DNA from: Barnesiella propionica
Lineage (GTDB): Bacteria > Bacteroidota > Bacteroidia > Bacteroidales > Barnesiellaceae
NCBI RefSeq assembly: GCF_025567045.1
Contig: NZ_JAOQJK010000006.1
Coordinates: forward strand, 124,001-188,000
Length of the DNA stretch: 64,000 nt
Direction: 5' to 3'
Shown piece by piece: positions 8,985 to 18,203 of this stretch. The notes under the pieces are model-generated. The model did not search any database, had not been told where the DNA came from, and saw only the letters and a program-made list of their open reading frames with translations. The stretch's first letter is position 1. The number at the start of each line of letters is the position of its first letter. The translations under genes and the position numbers were made by a program.

Positions 8985-10067
8985 TTATTTGATGAGTTTC
9001 TTTAAAAGAGGAATCATTTTGTCTGCATAGCGTCGAAAACCTATATCGGTATAATGAATACCGTCTACCGTTCCTTCTTCATCATATCCGACAATACCTT
9101 CACAAGTCATATAATACAAATTTTTCTTATTTTCTTTTTTCAAAGCTTTAAAAGCATCATGAAGAGCTGCATTCTTTTCCGGAAGATATTTTTTAAAGAA
9201 AGTATTATATTGGGAATACGGATACAGAAGTCCTTCTACCATAACTATAGGCACTTCAGGACGTTTTTCACGAAGGTATTTTACAAAATTATAAGCTCTT
9301 TCTTTTACATCGTTCAAGGTACAATTAGGTATACAGTCTATTATATAGCAGTTCACATCCATTTTAGCCAAAGCTTCTGCCATTACCATATCCAGTTTTC
9401 CCTCGCCGCTGAAACCCAGATTGATAAATTCGCAATCCAAATCCCGGCACATTATATTACTGTAGCACATTCCGGGACGTGTAGCGCACCCTCCTTGTGT
9501 AATGCTGGTTCCATAAACGACTATTTTCTTTTCTTTGCGCGGAGAATCCACTTTCGGCTGCATCAATGTTGCAGTACTGTCCACTCCTATTTCCAGGCTT
9601 AATACTCCGTCATACAAAGGCAGAAACAGCATAAACTCCCGTTCTTCAGGTTCCATATTCTCCACCAGCACAAATGTCTGTTCTTTTCCTTTCGGACGGG
9701 TTGCATTCACGAATTGCCATTTGCCTTCATCGTTCAGGCAATACAGGTCAAGTCCTTTTATACCTACAAATGACATGTGGTTCATTGAGAAATTCCACCT
9801 TAACTCCATTTTGGTTGCGATGCTGGTAGAATTGGTACGAAACCGGATACCTATACCGCTCGTATTTTTAGAACGTTGCCATAAATCGGGCCGTACACTG
9901 TCTTTCATGCTCAAAGGTAGACGATCGAAAGGCTCTTCCAATCCTTGAGAAAACCCTTGGTTAATTACCCGGAAATCAAGTGCATTTTCAAAACGCTGAT
10001 TCTGTGCACCGGCAACACAGGCCCATAATAAGCATACTGAAAGCACAATAAAATGTCTTGTTTTCAT
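8985..10067 (-). CDS. Exported SGNH/GDSL hydrolase (esterase family)
   Basis: 360 residues with a signal peptide (MKTRHFIVLSVCLLWACVAGAQ, cleavage expected after AGA). An N-terminal beta-rich domain (about 25-175) typical of two-domain SGNH enzymes precedes the hydrolase domain: block I VVYGTSITQGG with the catalytic serine, block II INLGFSGEGKLD, and the C-terminal DGIHYTDIGF with the Asp-His pair. Such enzymes deacylate glycans or lipids in the periplasm; substrate unknown. It is a single gene divergent from the ClC at 10172. Confidence 0.85.
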   Translation of the reverse strand: MKTRHFIVLSVCLLWACVAGAQNQRFENALDFRVINQGFSQGLEEPFDRLPLSMKDSVRPDLWQRSKNTSGIGIRFRTNSTSIATKMELRWNFSMNHMSFVGIKGLDLYCLNDEGKWQFVNATRPKGKEQTFVLVENMEPEEREFMLFLPLYDGVLSLEIGVDSTATLMQPKVDSPRKEKKIVVYGTSITQGGCATRPGMCYSNIMCRDLDCEFINLGFSGEGKLDMVMAEALAKMDVNCYIIDCIPNCTLNDVKERAYNFVKYLREKRPEVPIVMVEGLLYPYSQYNTFFKKYLPEKNAALHDAFKALKKENKKNLYYMTCEGIVGYDEEGTVDGIHYTDIGFRRYADKMIPLLKKLIK

Positions 10068-10171
10068 AGTTATTTGTGAATGTTTGTTCTTAATCTATAA
10101 TAAGGTGCAAGATAATAATTAAAATTTATAATATACTCATATGCACTCAAAAATTAAGAAAACATTTCTTT

Positions 10172-11728
10172 ATGAACTTCTCCTCTTTATTTTCCGTTAA
10201 GAGCAAAAACAGAAGTATGAAATTTGACCATATCAAACTTTATTCTCTTTGTATTCTGGTAGGAGCCGTTACCGGACTCATCACTGTTCCCTACCGCTAT
10301 CTGCTTGTCAAAATGGCTGCCTTACGAGATATTCTTTTCGCACCGCATCATTTCTGGATATTGCATATCATTATAATCGCGGGCATGTGGTGCGTCGCCA
10401 TGGGTATACATTTCCTGGTCAAAAAGTACCCTGTCATCTCGGGTAGCGGCATACCTCAGACCGAAGGAGCCATTTACGGACGATTCGCATTTAAACACGC
10501 TTTTAAAACTCTGCTGGCAAAATTCGCGGGAGGAGTAGCTGGTATCGGAATGGGATTATCCATGGGACGGGAAGGTCCTTCGGTACAAATGGGAGCTTTC
10601 GTCGCTAAACTTATAGGTAAATGGGGAAAAGCCGGTGTTGCCGAACAGCGCTACTTACTTACGGGAGGAGCAAGTGCAGGTTTATCTTCTGCATTTACCG
10701 CACCTCTGGCTTCTTCTATTTTTGTTATTGAGGAAATGGAAAAATTCGATTCGGTAAAAATCGCCATTACTTCATTACTGGCCGCAATTATTTCGGGATG
10801 GATGGCGAGTATTGTATTCACCACTAATCCGTACGCCCTCATTAATACTTCATATCCCACCGAATTAGGAACAGCCGGTATGTTCATTGCGTTCGTCGCA
10901 TTCTCTCTTATACTCACAGCAATAGGAAAATCGTTCAATTATTTGTTACTGGAATTTCAGAAACGGTATAGCGAAAGTCCTATTCCCGCATGGCTGAAAT
11001 TACTCGGCATTATGGTTATCACCTATATCCTGGGATATTATATGAGCGGCCTGGTAGCCGGAGGGGAAACTTATCTATTGGAAGAAGGTCTGGCGGACAA
11101 GGCTATTTTCACGCTCGCAATAGTTATCATTATAAAACTGGTGTTCACTACTTTGTGTTATTCTACGGGGTTCCCGGGCGGTATATTCCTACCTTTACTG
11201 GTAATCGGGGGGCTCACCGGAAAACTTTTCGCGCTTATTCTGATAAAATTAGGGTATATAGCACCCGAACATTTCGGGTTCTTTATGATAATAGGCATGA
11301 GTGCTTTGTTCGCGACAGTAGTACGTTCTCCCATAACGGGACTTGTACTGATACTGGAAATGACCGCAAAATTCGAAGCATTATTCCCGATGATCGTTGT
11401 AGTAGGTTTTACTTATTTCATCAGTGAAATGTTCCGCGTTAAACCCGTATATGATATGTTATACCAAAGACTGTTGCCTGCAGATATTAAAACGGATGAA
11501 TCACGTTTGACAATACCGTTCGAAATTTCAGAAGGCGCATATATGGAAGGAAAATGTAAAAATGAAATCGAATTACCGGCCGGCTGTAAAATCGTATCTA
11601 TTGTACGTAATCAAACCTGCTTGAGAGATAACGTCCCCTTAATACCCGGAGACAGAATAGAAATAAACCTGTATTCGCACGACCTTGAAAAACTCTTCAG
11701 AGTATTTAGAAGTATGGCAAACGAATAA
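10172..11728 (+). CDS. ClC family chloride transporter with C-terminal TrkA-C (RCK_C) domain
   Basis: 518 residues. All three canonical ClC selectivity motifs are intact: GSGIP (91-95), GREGP with gating Glu134, and GFPGGIFLPLL. The C-terminus (about 440-518) is a TrkA-C-like ligand-binding domain rather than the CBS pair of the paralogue at 5657. The glutamate and motif set suggest a Cl-/H+ antiporter of the EriC type. Another in-frame ATG occurs at codon 16 (MKFDHI); the first ATG is kept but the start is uncertain. No obvious operon partner. Confidence 0.92.
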   Translation: MNFSSLFSVKSKNRSMKFDHIKLYSLCILVGAVTGLITVPYRYLLVKMAALRDILFAPHHFWILHIIIIAGMWCVAMGIHFLVKKYPVISGSGIPQTEGAIYGRFAFKHAFKTLLAKFAGGVAGIGMGLSMGREGPSVQMGAFVAKLIGKWGKAGVAEQRYLLTGGASAGLSSAFTAPLASSIFVIEEMEKFDSVKIAITSLLAAIISGWMASIVFTTNPYALINTSYPTELGTAGMFIAFVAFSLILTAIGKSFNYLLLEFQKRYSESPIPAWLKLLGIMVITYILGYYMSGLVAGGETYLLEEGLADKAIFTLAIVIIIKLVFTTLCYSTGFPGGIFLPLLVIGGLTGKLFALILIKLGYIAPEHFGFFMIIGMSALFATVVRSPITGLVLILEMTAKFEALFPMIVVVGFTYFISEMFRVKPVYDMLYQRLLPADIKTDESRLTIPFEISEGAYMEGKCKNEIELPAGCKIVSIVRNQTCLRDNVPLIPGDRIEINLYSHDLEKLFRVFRSMANE

Positions 11729-11731
11729 CCG

Positions 11732-13909
11732 TTAAAACATATCGGACAAACCCAGAACGGCCAGAATAATCCGTATTTTTCCATAGGAGAGTGTTCCGTC
11801 AAGGGCTTCATAAATAGGTTTCAACTCTCCATTTCCTTTTTTGGAAACATGGGCGACAGACAATATTTCATCGGGCGTAACTAATTTTTTCCAGTCCTTA
11901 TAGCGCCCCTCTCCTATTAACTGCGCCACATGGCTGCAAACTGTCGTTTCCTGCAGATTTCGCATAGAAGCTATTTCTTCCAGATTTTTTCCCTGTCCGA
12001 GCAAATATAATGTTTCTTCCAGAGAATCTCCTTTCCTCGCCGATTTTTCACCTGTTTCTTTGCGAATAAGAGCAATAAAATCTTTACCGTATTTAGCCAC
12101 TTTTGCCTCTCCTACTCCACTTATCCCGGCAAGCTGGGATATTGATACCGGTTTCTTTTCTGCCATTTCGTACAATACTTTATCGGTAAATATGACATAG
12201 GCCGGTTTTCCTTCTTCGGTAGCGATCTTTAATCTGAGCAGTCTCAAAGACTCGAACAATTGTTCCTCCAACGAAAGGGATTCTTTTATCTGCTCTTCTT
12301 TTTTTATTCGTTTATTCTTCGGTCTCTCCTGTTCTTCCGTTACTTCACAAAGCCATACAACCGTTTCTCCACGCAAGACCTTCCAGCCAGTAGAAGTAAC
12401 CCTGAGTATATTATGGTCGTTGTAAGCAATTTCATAATATCCCAGTTGTAACATCTGCAACAGATATCCTTGCCATTGATGGTAGCTGTATGCGGCTCCT
12501 GCCCCAAAAGTCCTGATACGGTCATATCCGGCACTTAGCAGATCGAACCGCCGTGAACCTCTTAAAATATCTATCAGCATATTAAATCCGGTCTTTTCTC
12601 CGGTACGCACCATAGCACTCAACGCCTTTTGCGCAATTTCGGTTCCGTCGAAACGGACAGGCGGATGTTTGCAGACATCGCAATTACCGCAATCATGCTC
12701 GTATGCTTCCCCGAAATAGCTTAATAATATTCGCCTGCGGCAAACAGGAGACTCGCAATATTGCTGCATGCGCCTTAATTTCTCCCTGTTTACGGTACTT
12801 TGCCCGCTGTCTTCGGCAAACCGGGAAAGCATAACAACATCTCCTAATGAATAGAATAATAATGTATCGGCCGAAAGACCGTCCCGCCCGGCACGTCCTA
12901 TTTCCTGATAATAACACTCCATGCTTTTAGGCATATTATAATGTATTACCCAGCGGACATTCGATTTATCAATTCCCATCCCGAAAGCAATAGTGGCGCA
13001 TACCACCCGTATTTCATCGTTCAAGAAACGGTTTTGCACATCTTCTCTTAATTGAGCCGACAATCCGGCATGGTAGGAAGATGCCATAATACCATATTGC
13101 ACAAGTTCCTGTGCCACTTTCTCCGTATTATCTCTGCTCAGACAGTAAATAATCCCGCTTTGCCGGGGATGATTTTCCAGAAAGGAGAGTATTTCTTTTA
13201 TTTTTTTCGGTTTGGAGTATCCCGCCCGTACATGTAAACTTATATTCGGACGATCGAACGATGAAATGAAAATGCGGGGATCTTCCAATGCCAGCTGTTG
13301 TATAATATCGCCTTTCGTCAATTTATCGGCCGTAGCAGTGAGTGCCATGACAGGGACTTCCGGAAAACGGGAACGAATCACGGATAGCCGGGTATATTCG
13401 GGCCTGAAATCATGTCCCCATTGAGAAACGCAATGAGCCTCATCTATCGCAAAAAGAGAAACATTCATTCCTTGTAACCAAAAGTCCATATCTCCCAATA
13501 ACCTTTCCGGAGATATATACAATAATCGAAAGCGTCCCAGTAAAGCCTGCTCGCGTATACTACGGTTTTCGGCGTCTCCTTGCATACTATTCAATGCTGC
13601 CGCCGGAATCCCGTTGGCCTGTAAAGCATCTACCTGATCTTTCATCAAAGAAAGCAAGGGTGAAATTACAATGACCGTTCCCGGTAACAATAATGCAGGT
13701 AATTGATAGCAAAGGGACTTCCCGCCTCCGGTAGGCATAAGTACCAGCGTATCTTTCCCTTCCAGAGCAGCCCGGATAATCTCGGCCTGATAAGGCCGGA
13801 ACGTATCATAACCGTAATATTTTTTCAGAAATCCGGCAGCTTGTCCCAAAAGTTCATCGACAGACATTCTACTTTGTTCAGAAGGCATTCTTCTCTCCTT
13901 TAACGGCAT
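11732..13909 (-). CDS. recQ: ATP-dependent DNA helicase RecQ
   Basis: A 3'-5' superfamily 2 helicase acting in recombination and fork repair. Walker A MPTGGGKS (58-65), DEAH at 156-159 followed by the aromatic-rich CVSQWGHDFRPEY loop, the zinc cysteines (CESPVC...CGNCDVC), a winged-helix RQC region and an HRDC domain (about 550-630), then an extra C-terminal helix-turn-helix-like region. Length (725) is normal for Bacteroidetes RecQ. Three possible starts (13909, 13888, 13867) exist; the first two overlap the end of the upstream sugar transferase gene, so the two are probably cotranscribed. Confidence 0.95.
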   Translation of the reverse strand: MPLKERRMPSEQSRMSVDELLGQAAGFLKKYYGYDTFRPYQAEIIRAALEGKDTLVLMPTGGGKSLCYQLPALLLPGTVIVISPLLSLMKDQVDALQANGIPAAALNSMQGDAENRSIREQALLGRFRLLYISPERLLGDMDFWLQGMNVSLFAIDEAHCVSQWGHDFRPEYTRLSVIRSRFPEVPVMALTATADKLTKGDIIQQLALEDPRIFISSFDRPNISLHVRAGYSKPKKIKEILSFLENHPRQSGIIYCLSRDNTEKVAQELVQYGIMASSYHAGLSAQLREDVQNRFLNDEIRVVCATIAFGMGIDKSNVRWVIHYNMPKSMECYYQEIGRAGRDGLSADTLLFYSLGDVVMLSRFAEDSGQSTVNREKLRRMQQYCESPVCRRRILLSYFGEAYEHDCGNCDVCKHPPVRFDGTEIAQKALSAMVRTGEKTGFNMLIDILRGSRRFDLLSAGYDRIRTFGAGAAYSYHQWQGYLLQMLQLGYYEIAYNDHNILRVTSTGWKVLRGETVVWLCEVTEEQERPKNKRIKKEEQIKESLSLEEQLFESLRLLRLKIATEEGKPAYVIFTDKVLYEMAEKKPVSISQLAGISGVGEAKVAKYGKDFIALIRKETGEKSARKGDSLEETLYLLGQGKNLEEIASMRNLQETTVCSHVAQLIGEGRYKDWKKLVTPDEILSVAHVSKKGNGELKPIYEALDGTLSYGKIRIILAVLGLSDMF

Positions 13910-15260
13910 TATATAATGTCAGAAATATAATTTTGATATCCAACCAGAAATTCCAGTTCTCAAGATACCATACGTCATATTCCACTCGTTTCTCCATCTG
14001 CCATAATTCACGGGTCTCTCCTCTATATCCGTTTACCTGTGCCCAGCCGGTTATACCGGGTTTAATAAGATGACGCAGCATATATTTATCTATAATCTGA
14101 GAATAATCCTGTGTATGCTTCACCATATGGGGACGGGGGCCTATGACCGACATGTCGCCCATAAAAACATTAATAAACTGTGGTAATTCATCCAGACTGG
14201 TCTTTCTCAGGAACTCACCTATCCGCGTTTTCCTGGGATCATTCTTTGTAGCTTGCAAAGTATCGCTGCAATCGTTTACTTTCATGGTACGGAATTTATA
14301 ACAGGAAAATTCCTGACCTCTGAAACCGGTCCTTCTCTGCTTGAAAAATACAGGACCGGGGGAAGATAATTTGACAGCTATGGCAATGGGTAAAAAAAGA
14401 AAAGGGGAACATAAAAGGACAACAGATGAGAATATGATATCAAATGCCCTTTTAATACCCGAATTCAAAGGATTTTGCAAGGGTTCTTCCCGAACGGAAA
14501 AAACAGGAACGCGTCCCATCATCTGGAAGTGCAGACGACGTAACATATATTTACTGGCTTCGGGTACGATAAAAAAGGAAACCGTATTCGCCTCGGAGAA
14601 TTTCAATAACCGAAGGATACGAACATCCTGAGTAGAAGGCAAGGCACAATATATTTCATCTATATTATTCTTCCTTACATAGTCCTCTACATCATCAACG
14701 ACTCCTTTATACATAGGAATTTCATCTTTTCGAGAGAGGTTATCATCAAAGAATCCCATAAATTTATATCCGTAGCCTATATCGGATTGCAATTCATTAT
14801 AAAGCAACAATCCTGTCTTTCCGGCGCCTACTATAATAACTCTTTTAAAATTGTAACCTTTACTCCTGTAATATTTCAGTATTTTACGGGAAGATACCCA
14901 CCACAGGCATATCACCATAAAAAAGATGGAATAATATTCCACTAAAGTAGTAGAATGAATACCATCCAGTTTAAGGAAAGAGAGTAAAGCGATAAAAATA
15001 AGAGCATGAACAGCTATTGCCTGGGTGGCATTTATAAGTACATGGTCTATATATACAATCCTCCGGTTATGTATACCGGAAAAAATCATTACTACAGGAA
15101 AATAAGCGAAATTAAGCAAAAGCCACACCAGTTTATTCCTGAACTCGGAATCTTCGCTCCCCCATATACAGACCAAAGCGTATACCAGATTAAGGCACAA
15201 AAAGTCTATAACGACAATCAATGACCGTAACAAGTATCCGTACCGTCCTCTCGATTCCAT
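13878..15260 (-). CDS. Undecaprenyl-phosphate glucose phosphotransferase-type enzyme (WcaJ-like)
   Basis: 460 residues with the same architecture as the protein at 4248: N-terminal membrane helices (about 10-110), a CoA-binding-like Rossmann domain (VIIVGAGKTGLLLYNEL, about 140-150), a hairpin membrane helix and the sugar transferase domain (CYKFRTMKVN, SLDELPQFINVFMGDMS, IGPRPHMVKHT, GITGWAQVNGYRGET). The GWAQVNGYRGET segment resembles glucose-1-phosphate transferases of the WcaJ group. It is upstream of and overlaps recQ. It probably starts a glycan on the lipid carrier; no polysaccharide cluster surrounds it. Confidence 0.88.
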   Translation of the reverse strand: MESRGRYGYLLRSLIVVIDFLCLNLVYALVCIWGSEDSEFRNKLVWLLLNFAYFPVVMIFSGIHNRRIVYIDHVLINATQAIAVHALIFIALLSFLKLDGIHSTTLVEYYSIFFMVICLWWVSSRKILKYYRSKGYNFKRVIIVGAGKTGLLLYNELQSDIGYGYKFMGFFDDNLSRKDEIPMYKGVVDDVEDYVRKNNIDEIYCALPSTQDVRILRLLKFSEANTVSFFIVPEASKYMLRRLHFQMMGRVPVFSVREEPLQNPLNSGIKRAFDIIFSSVVLLCSPFLFLPIAIAVKLSSPGPVFFKQRRTGFRGQEFSCYKFRTMKVNDCSDTLQATKNDPRKTRIGEFLRKTSLDELPQFINVFMGDMSVIGPRPHMVKHTQDYSQIIDKYMLRHLIKPGITGWAQVNGYRGETRELWQMEKRVEYDVWYLENWNFWLDIKIIFLTLYNAVKGEKNAF

Positions 15261-15299
15261 AGCAAGATTAAAAATTTAAATTATATCACTACATCGTTC

Positions 15300-15372
15300 C
15301 CCATCTTCCGGCGGTCTTCTCCGGATATAGATGGGAACTTTATCGCAGATCATCAAAAAACCTGCGATAAAG
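15300..15372. other. Two adjacent strong hairpins in an intergenic region
   Basis: Between the DUF349 gene and the sugar transferase gene (both minus) are two hairpins. The first pairs 15300-15306 (CCCATCT) with 15329-15335 and has an inner TCCGG/CCGGA stem; the second pairs 15338-15348 with 15362-15372 (CTTTATCGCAG/CTGCGATAAAG). On the minus strand the second carries a T-rich loop, not a T-run after the stem, so it is not a textbook terminator. They could end the DUF349 transcript or form a leader of the sugar transferase-recQ mRNA. Confidence 0.5.
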
Positions 15373-15416
15373 ATATTTTCAGCATAAACCTCCGGCTATG
15401 GGAGATCTTGCGTTTA

Positions 15417-17225
15417 TTATAAATTCTGGTCTATAACTTCGATCTTTTGAACAATAAGCTCCATTTCTTCTTTCAGCTTTTGCATTTTACGTTCCATTTC
15501 TTTCAGCAATCCACCAGCACTTTTCGAAGAAATATTAAGGAATCCCATATTATTTTCATAGGTCTGCAGTTCATTTTTCTTTTGCTCGTAAGAACGCATC
15601 AGCCTCTCCCGCTCACGGTACAGTTTGTTTTGCGACTGGTCCGAAGCCATTTGCTGTACGGTAGACTGGAACGAATCCAATCTATTACGCGTTTCGTTCA
15701 TATTGAGCCGGGAGAATTGCTTATCCAATGCATCTTGATATTCTCTATATATTTTATCTTTTTCCTTGAAAGGGACAAAACCGACCGATTGCCATTGTGC
15801 CATAAGTTCTCTTACCGCTTTTGAGGCATCGGCATCAGGTGTCGTTTCATCTATTGCAGCCAACTTGGCTATTATCTCCTTTTTAATTTTCAAATTTTCT
15901 TGTTCCTGTGCTTTCTGGGACGAAGTCTGTTTTGACTTCTGGTCAAAGAAATAATCACAAGCGGTGATAAAACGTTTCCACACCACATCGGAATATTTTT
16001 TAGCCACCGGACCTATTGTTTTCCATTCTTTTTGTAAAGCGATAAGAGTATCGGTGGTAGATCTCCAGTCCGTACTATCCTTCAATGCTTCTGCTTTTTC
16101 ACAAAGGGCTTTCTTCTTTTCCAGATTCTGAGCCAATTCATCTTTCACGGCTTTGAAATACTCCGCTTTCTTATTAAAGAAATCGTCACAACTTTTACGG
16201 AAACGCTCAAACAAAACATTATTCGTCTTACGAGGAGCAAACCCCAACTGCTTCCATTGTTCCTGCAAAGCAATTATTTCTTTGGTTTTCTCATCCCACA
16301 TGTTGAAGGAAGTAAGCTTATCCACTTCAATTGCTTCAATCGTAAGACATAATTGAGTCTTGGCATCTTCGTTCTTTTGTTCTTCGTCTTTACGGGCTTC
16401 GAAATATTGCTGATATTTCTTATTAATTATGGTAGAAGCATCTTTGAAACGATTCCACAAATCTTCACGAAGGTCTTTAGCAACAGGTCCTATTTCCCGC
16501 CATTCATTATGCAACTGCTGCAGTGCTTTGAATGCCGCAATAATATCCTCATTGGAAGACAAAGCTTCGGCCGATTCGCAAATAGCCTGCTTTTGTTCAA
16601 GATTCTTTTTAAAATCGTAATCTCTCAGCTCCTTATTTATTTTCAGTAAATCGTAAAAACGCTCTACATAGGCCTGATAATTTTTCCAAAGATCATTCAC
16701 CGAAGAAGCAGGTAACTCCGCACTCTCTTTGAACGACTGTTGTAATTGCTGAAAACGGTTATAATGCTTATTAATATTATCGGTATCTTCGGTCAAAGAT
16801 TTTATCTCTTCGAGAATTTCTTTTTTCTTTTGTAAATTTTCTTCCCGCACTTGTTCCAACTGTACGAGGTATGAGGCTTTCTTTTCTTTGAATGTCGCCA
16901 GCAACTCTTTTAATTGTTCTTCCAAAGAATCAGGTTCCGGTTGAAATTGTTCTTCAGGATTTCCCTGCTCCACAAACAATTTCTTTGCTTCTTCTATCTC
17001 CGCTTTTTTAATTTTATAATACGCTTGTTTAAGAGAATCGACTTCCTCTTTTACGTCTTCTACCGGTTTTTCGATCAAATCGCGAAGTGTTTCTACAATT
17101 TGTTCCTTTGTCAGTTTTACATTCTGCTTTTCCGGAACTTCTGTTACCTCCGGTTGAGTATCCAGGGTTGTGTTCTGTAACTCTTGTTCTTCATTTGTCA
17201 CAGACCTTTCGAGAGCTTCATTCAT
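15417..17225 (-). CDS. DUF349 repeat protein
   Basis: 602 residues, highly charged and almost entirely helical or coiled coil. After an acidic N-terminal stretch (about 1-60) it contains about five DUF349 units, each with the pattern WxxxGxVxxxxxxxLWxRF...F (for example EWREIGPVAKDLREDLWNRF and EWKTIGPVAKKYSDVVWKRF). Proteins with DUF349 have no established biochemical role. The frame extends to a TTG at 17258, but the ATG at 17223-17225 (MNEALERS) is the likelier start. Cytoplasmic. Confidence 0.88.
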   Translation of the reverse strand: MNEALERSVTNEEQELQNTTLDTQPEVTEVPEKQNVKLTKEQIVETLRDLIEKPVEDVKEEVDSLKQAYYKIKKAEIEEAKKLFVEQGNPEEQFQPEPDSLEEQLKELLATFKEKKASYLVQLEQVREENLQKKKEILEEIKSLTEDTDNINKHYNRFQQLQQSFKESAELPASSVNDLWKNYQAYVERFYDLLKINKELRDYDFKKNLEQKQAICESAEALSSNEDIIAAFKALQQLHNEWREIGPVAKDLREDLWNRFKDASTIINKKYQQYFEARKDEEQKNEDAKTQLCLTIEAIEVDKLTSFNMWDEKTKEIIALQEQWKQLGFAPRKTNNVLFERFRKSCDDFFNKKAEYFKAVKDELAQNLEKKKALCEKAEALKDSTDWRSTTDTLIALQKEWKTIGPVAKKYSDVVWKRFITACDYFFDQKSKQTSSQKAQEQENLKIKKEIIAKLAAIDETTPDADASKAVRELMAQWQSVGFVPFKEKDKIYREYQDALDKQFSRLNMNETRNRLDSFQSTVQQMASDQSQNKLYRERERLMRSYEQKKNELQTYENNMGFLNISSKSAGGLLKEMERKMQKLKEEMELIVQKIEVIDQNL

Positions 17226-17361
17226 AGTCAATTTATTTATAAAAGCCGCAGCTTTCAATTACATGAGCAAATTAATGAAATAAAATTGTCAATTCATATA
17301 AATTTTGATTATTTTTTCCTCTTATTCTCCATTTCTTTGTTGATGGAGTAAAAATCAGCAT

Positions 17362-18135
17362 CTACTTCAGTTCTTCGATACACCCGAATCCCAAATTAAT
17401 TTTTTCTCCTATCCCCGTACAATAAGCCAATTGATGCAACTCTGGATGCAAAGTAAGCCTGAACTTATACATGTAGCCTATGATCTTTGTCTCATCGGAC
17501 GTATATTTCATAATGAAAATACCTTTCCTTTTAGGTTCATTCAGAAATTCCATTTTAAATCCGGGATCATATTCAAACGGCTTTCCGTAAAAATATTCAT
17601 ACTTCCGTAAAATGGATTGTAATAAATATTCATTATAATTTTCCGAAGCAGGAGACAAATATTCATATCCCTTGCCGCCGCGTAAATTAGTCAGGACTAT
17701 AGGGGAAAGCGATAAATAATCGAGGGTGTCCTTTTGAACCAATGGCCGGCAAGGTACAATATCTTCCACAACCAGTTCAACTTTCGATTTCCGGTCGCCA
17801 ATCAACAATGTTTTTTCTTTTAGCAGTGTATTTACGAATTCTTCGGTTCCCCGTTCCGGTAAAAATGAAATCCACATCTGGATGCGCCGCGCTAAAACAA
17901 ACAGCCTGTCCTGTTCTACTTTTATCTTCGGAATATAAAAATTGGATATTGAGAATAACCTGTATTTCATATCGTACTCAGGAAAAAAGCCGTTCATCCC
18001 TAACCAGTTCCTATACAGTTCGGGGCATTCCCTCAGTTTCCGATAAATACAAGAAGACAATTCATACTGATAACTTACCGGCAGTACATTACCATACGAA
18101 TCAGACCTTACAGACAATATCAATTTAAAGCGCAT
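17362..18135 (-). CDS. Stand-alone Cas6 family protein lacking the usual catalytic histidine
   Basis: 257 residues matching Cas6 throughout: N-terminal RFKLILS strand and LPVSYQYELSSCIYRKL helix, RLFSISNF, the mid-protein LSLSPIVLT, and the C-terminal glycine-rich RNA-binding loop GIGEKINLGFGC (241-252). Cas6 normally cuts CRISPR precursor RNA. Its catalytic histidine lies in a WLHxxGF-type segment; here that reads WLGMNGF, so position 46 is glycine. Tyr31 aligns with the second catalytic residue of archaeal Cas6. There is no CRISPR array and no other cas gene in 64 kb. It may be an RNA-binding protein with a non-CRISPR role, or a remnant that is intact in frame. Family call is firm; inactivity is inference. 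Confidence 0.85.
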   Translation of the reverse strand: MRFKLILSVRSDSYGNVLPVSYQYELSSCIYRKLRECPELYRNWLGMNGFFPEYDMKYRLFSISNFYIPKIKVEQDRLFVLARRIQMWISFLPERGTEEFVNTLLKEKTLLIGDRKSKVELVVEDIVPCRPLVQKDTLDYLSLSPIVLTNLRGGKGYEYLSPASENYNEYLLQSILRKYEYFYGKPFEYDPGFKMEFLNEPKRKGIFIMKYTSDETKIIGYMYKFRLTLHPELHQLAYCTGIGEKINLGFGCIEELK

Positions 18136-18203
18136 AATGTTATTTTTTCATATAACAAAAAGAAAATAACTATTTTTCCAATACCTGAAATATCATGAAA
18201 CGT

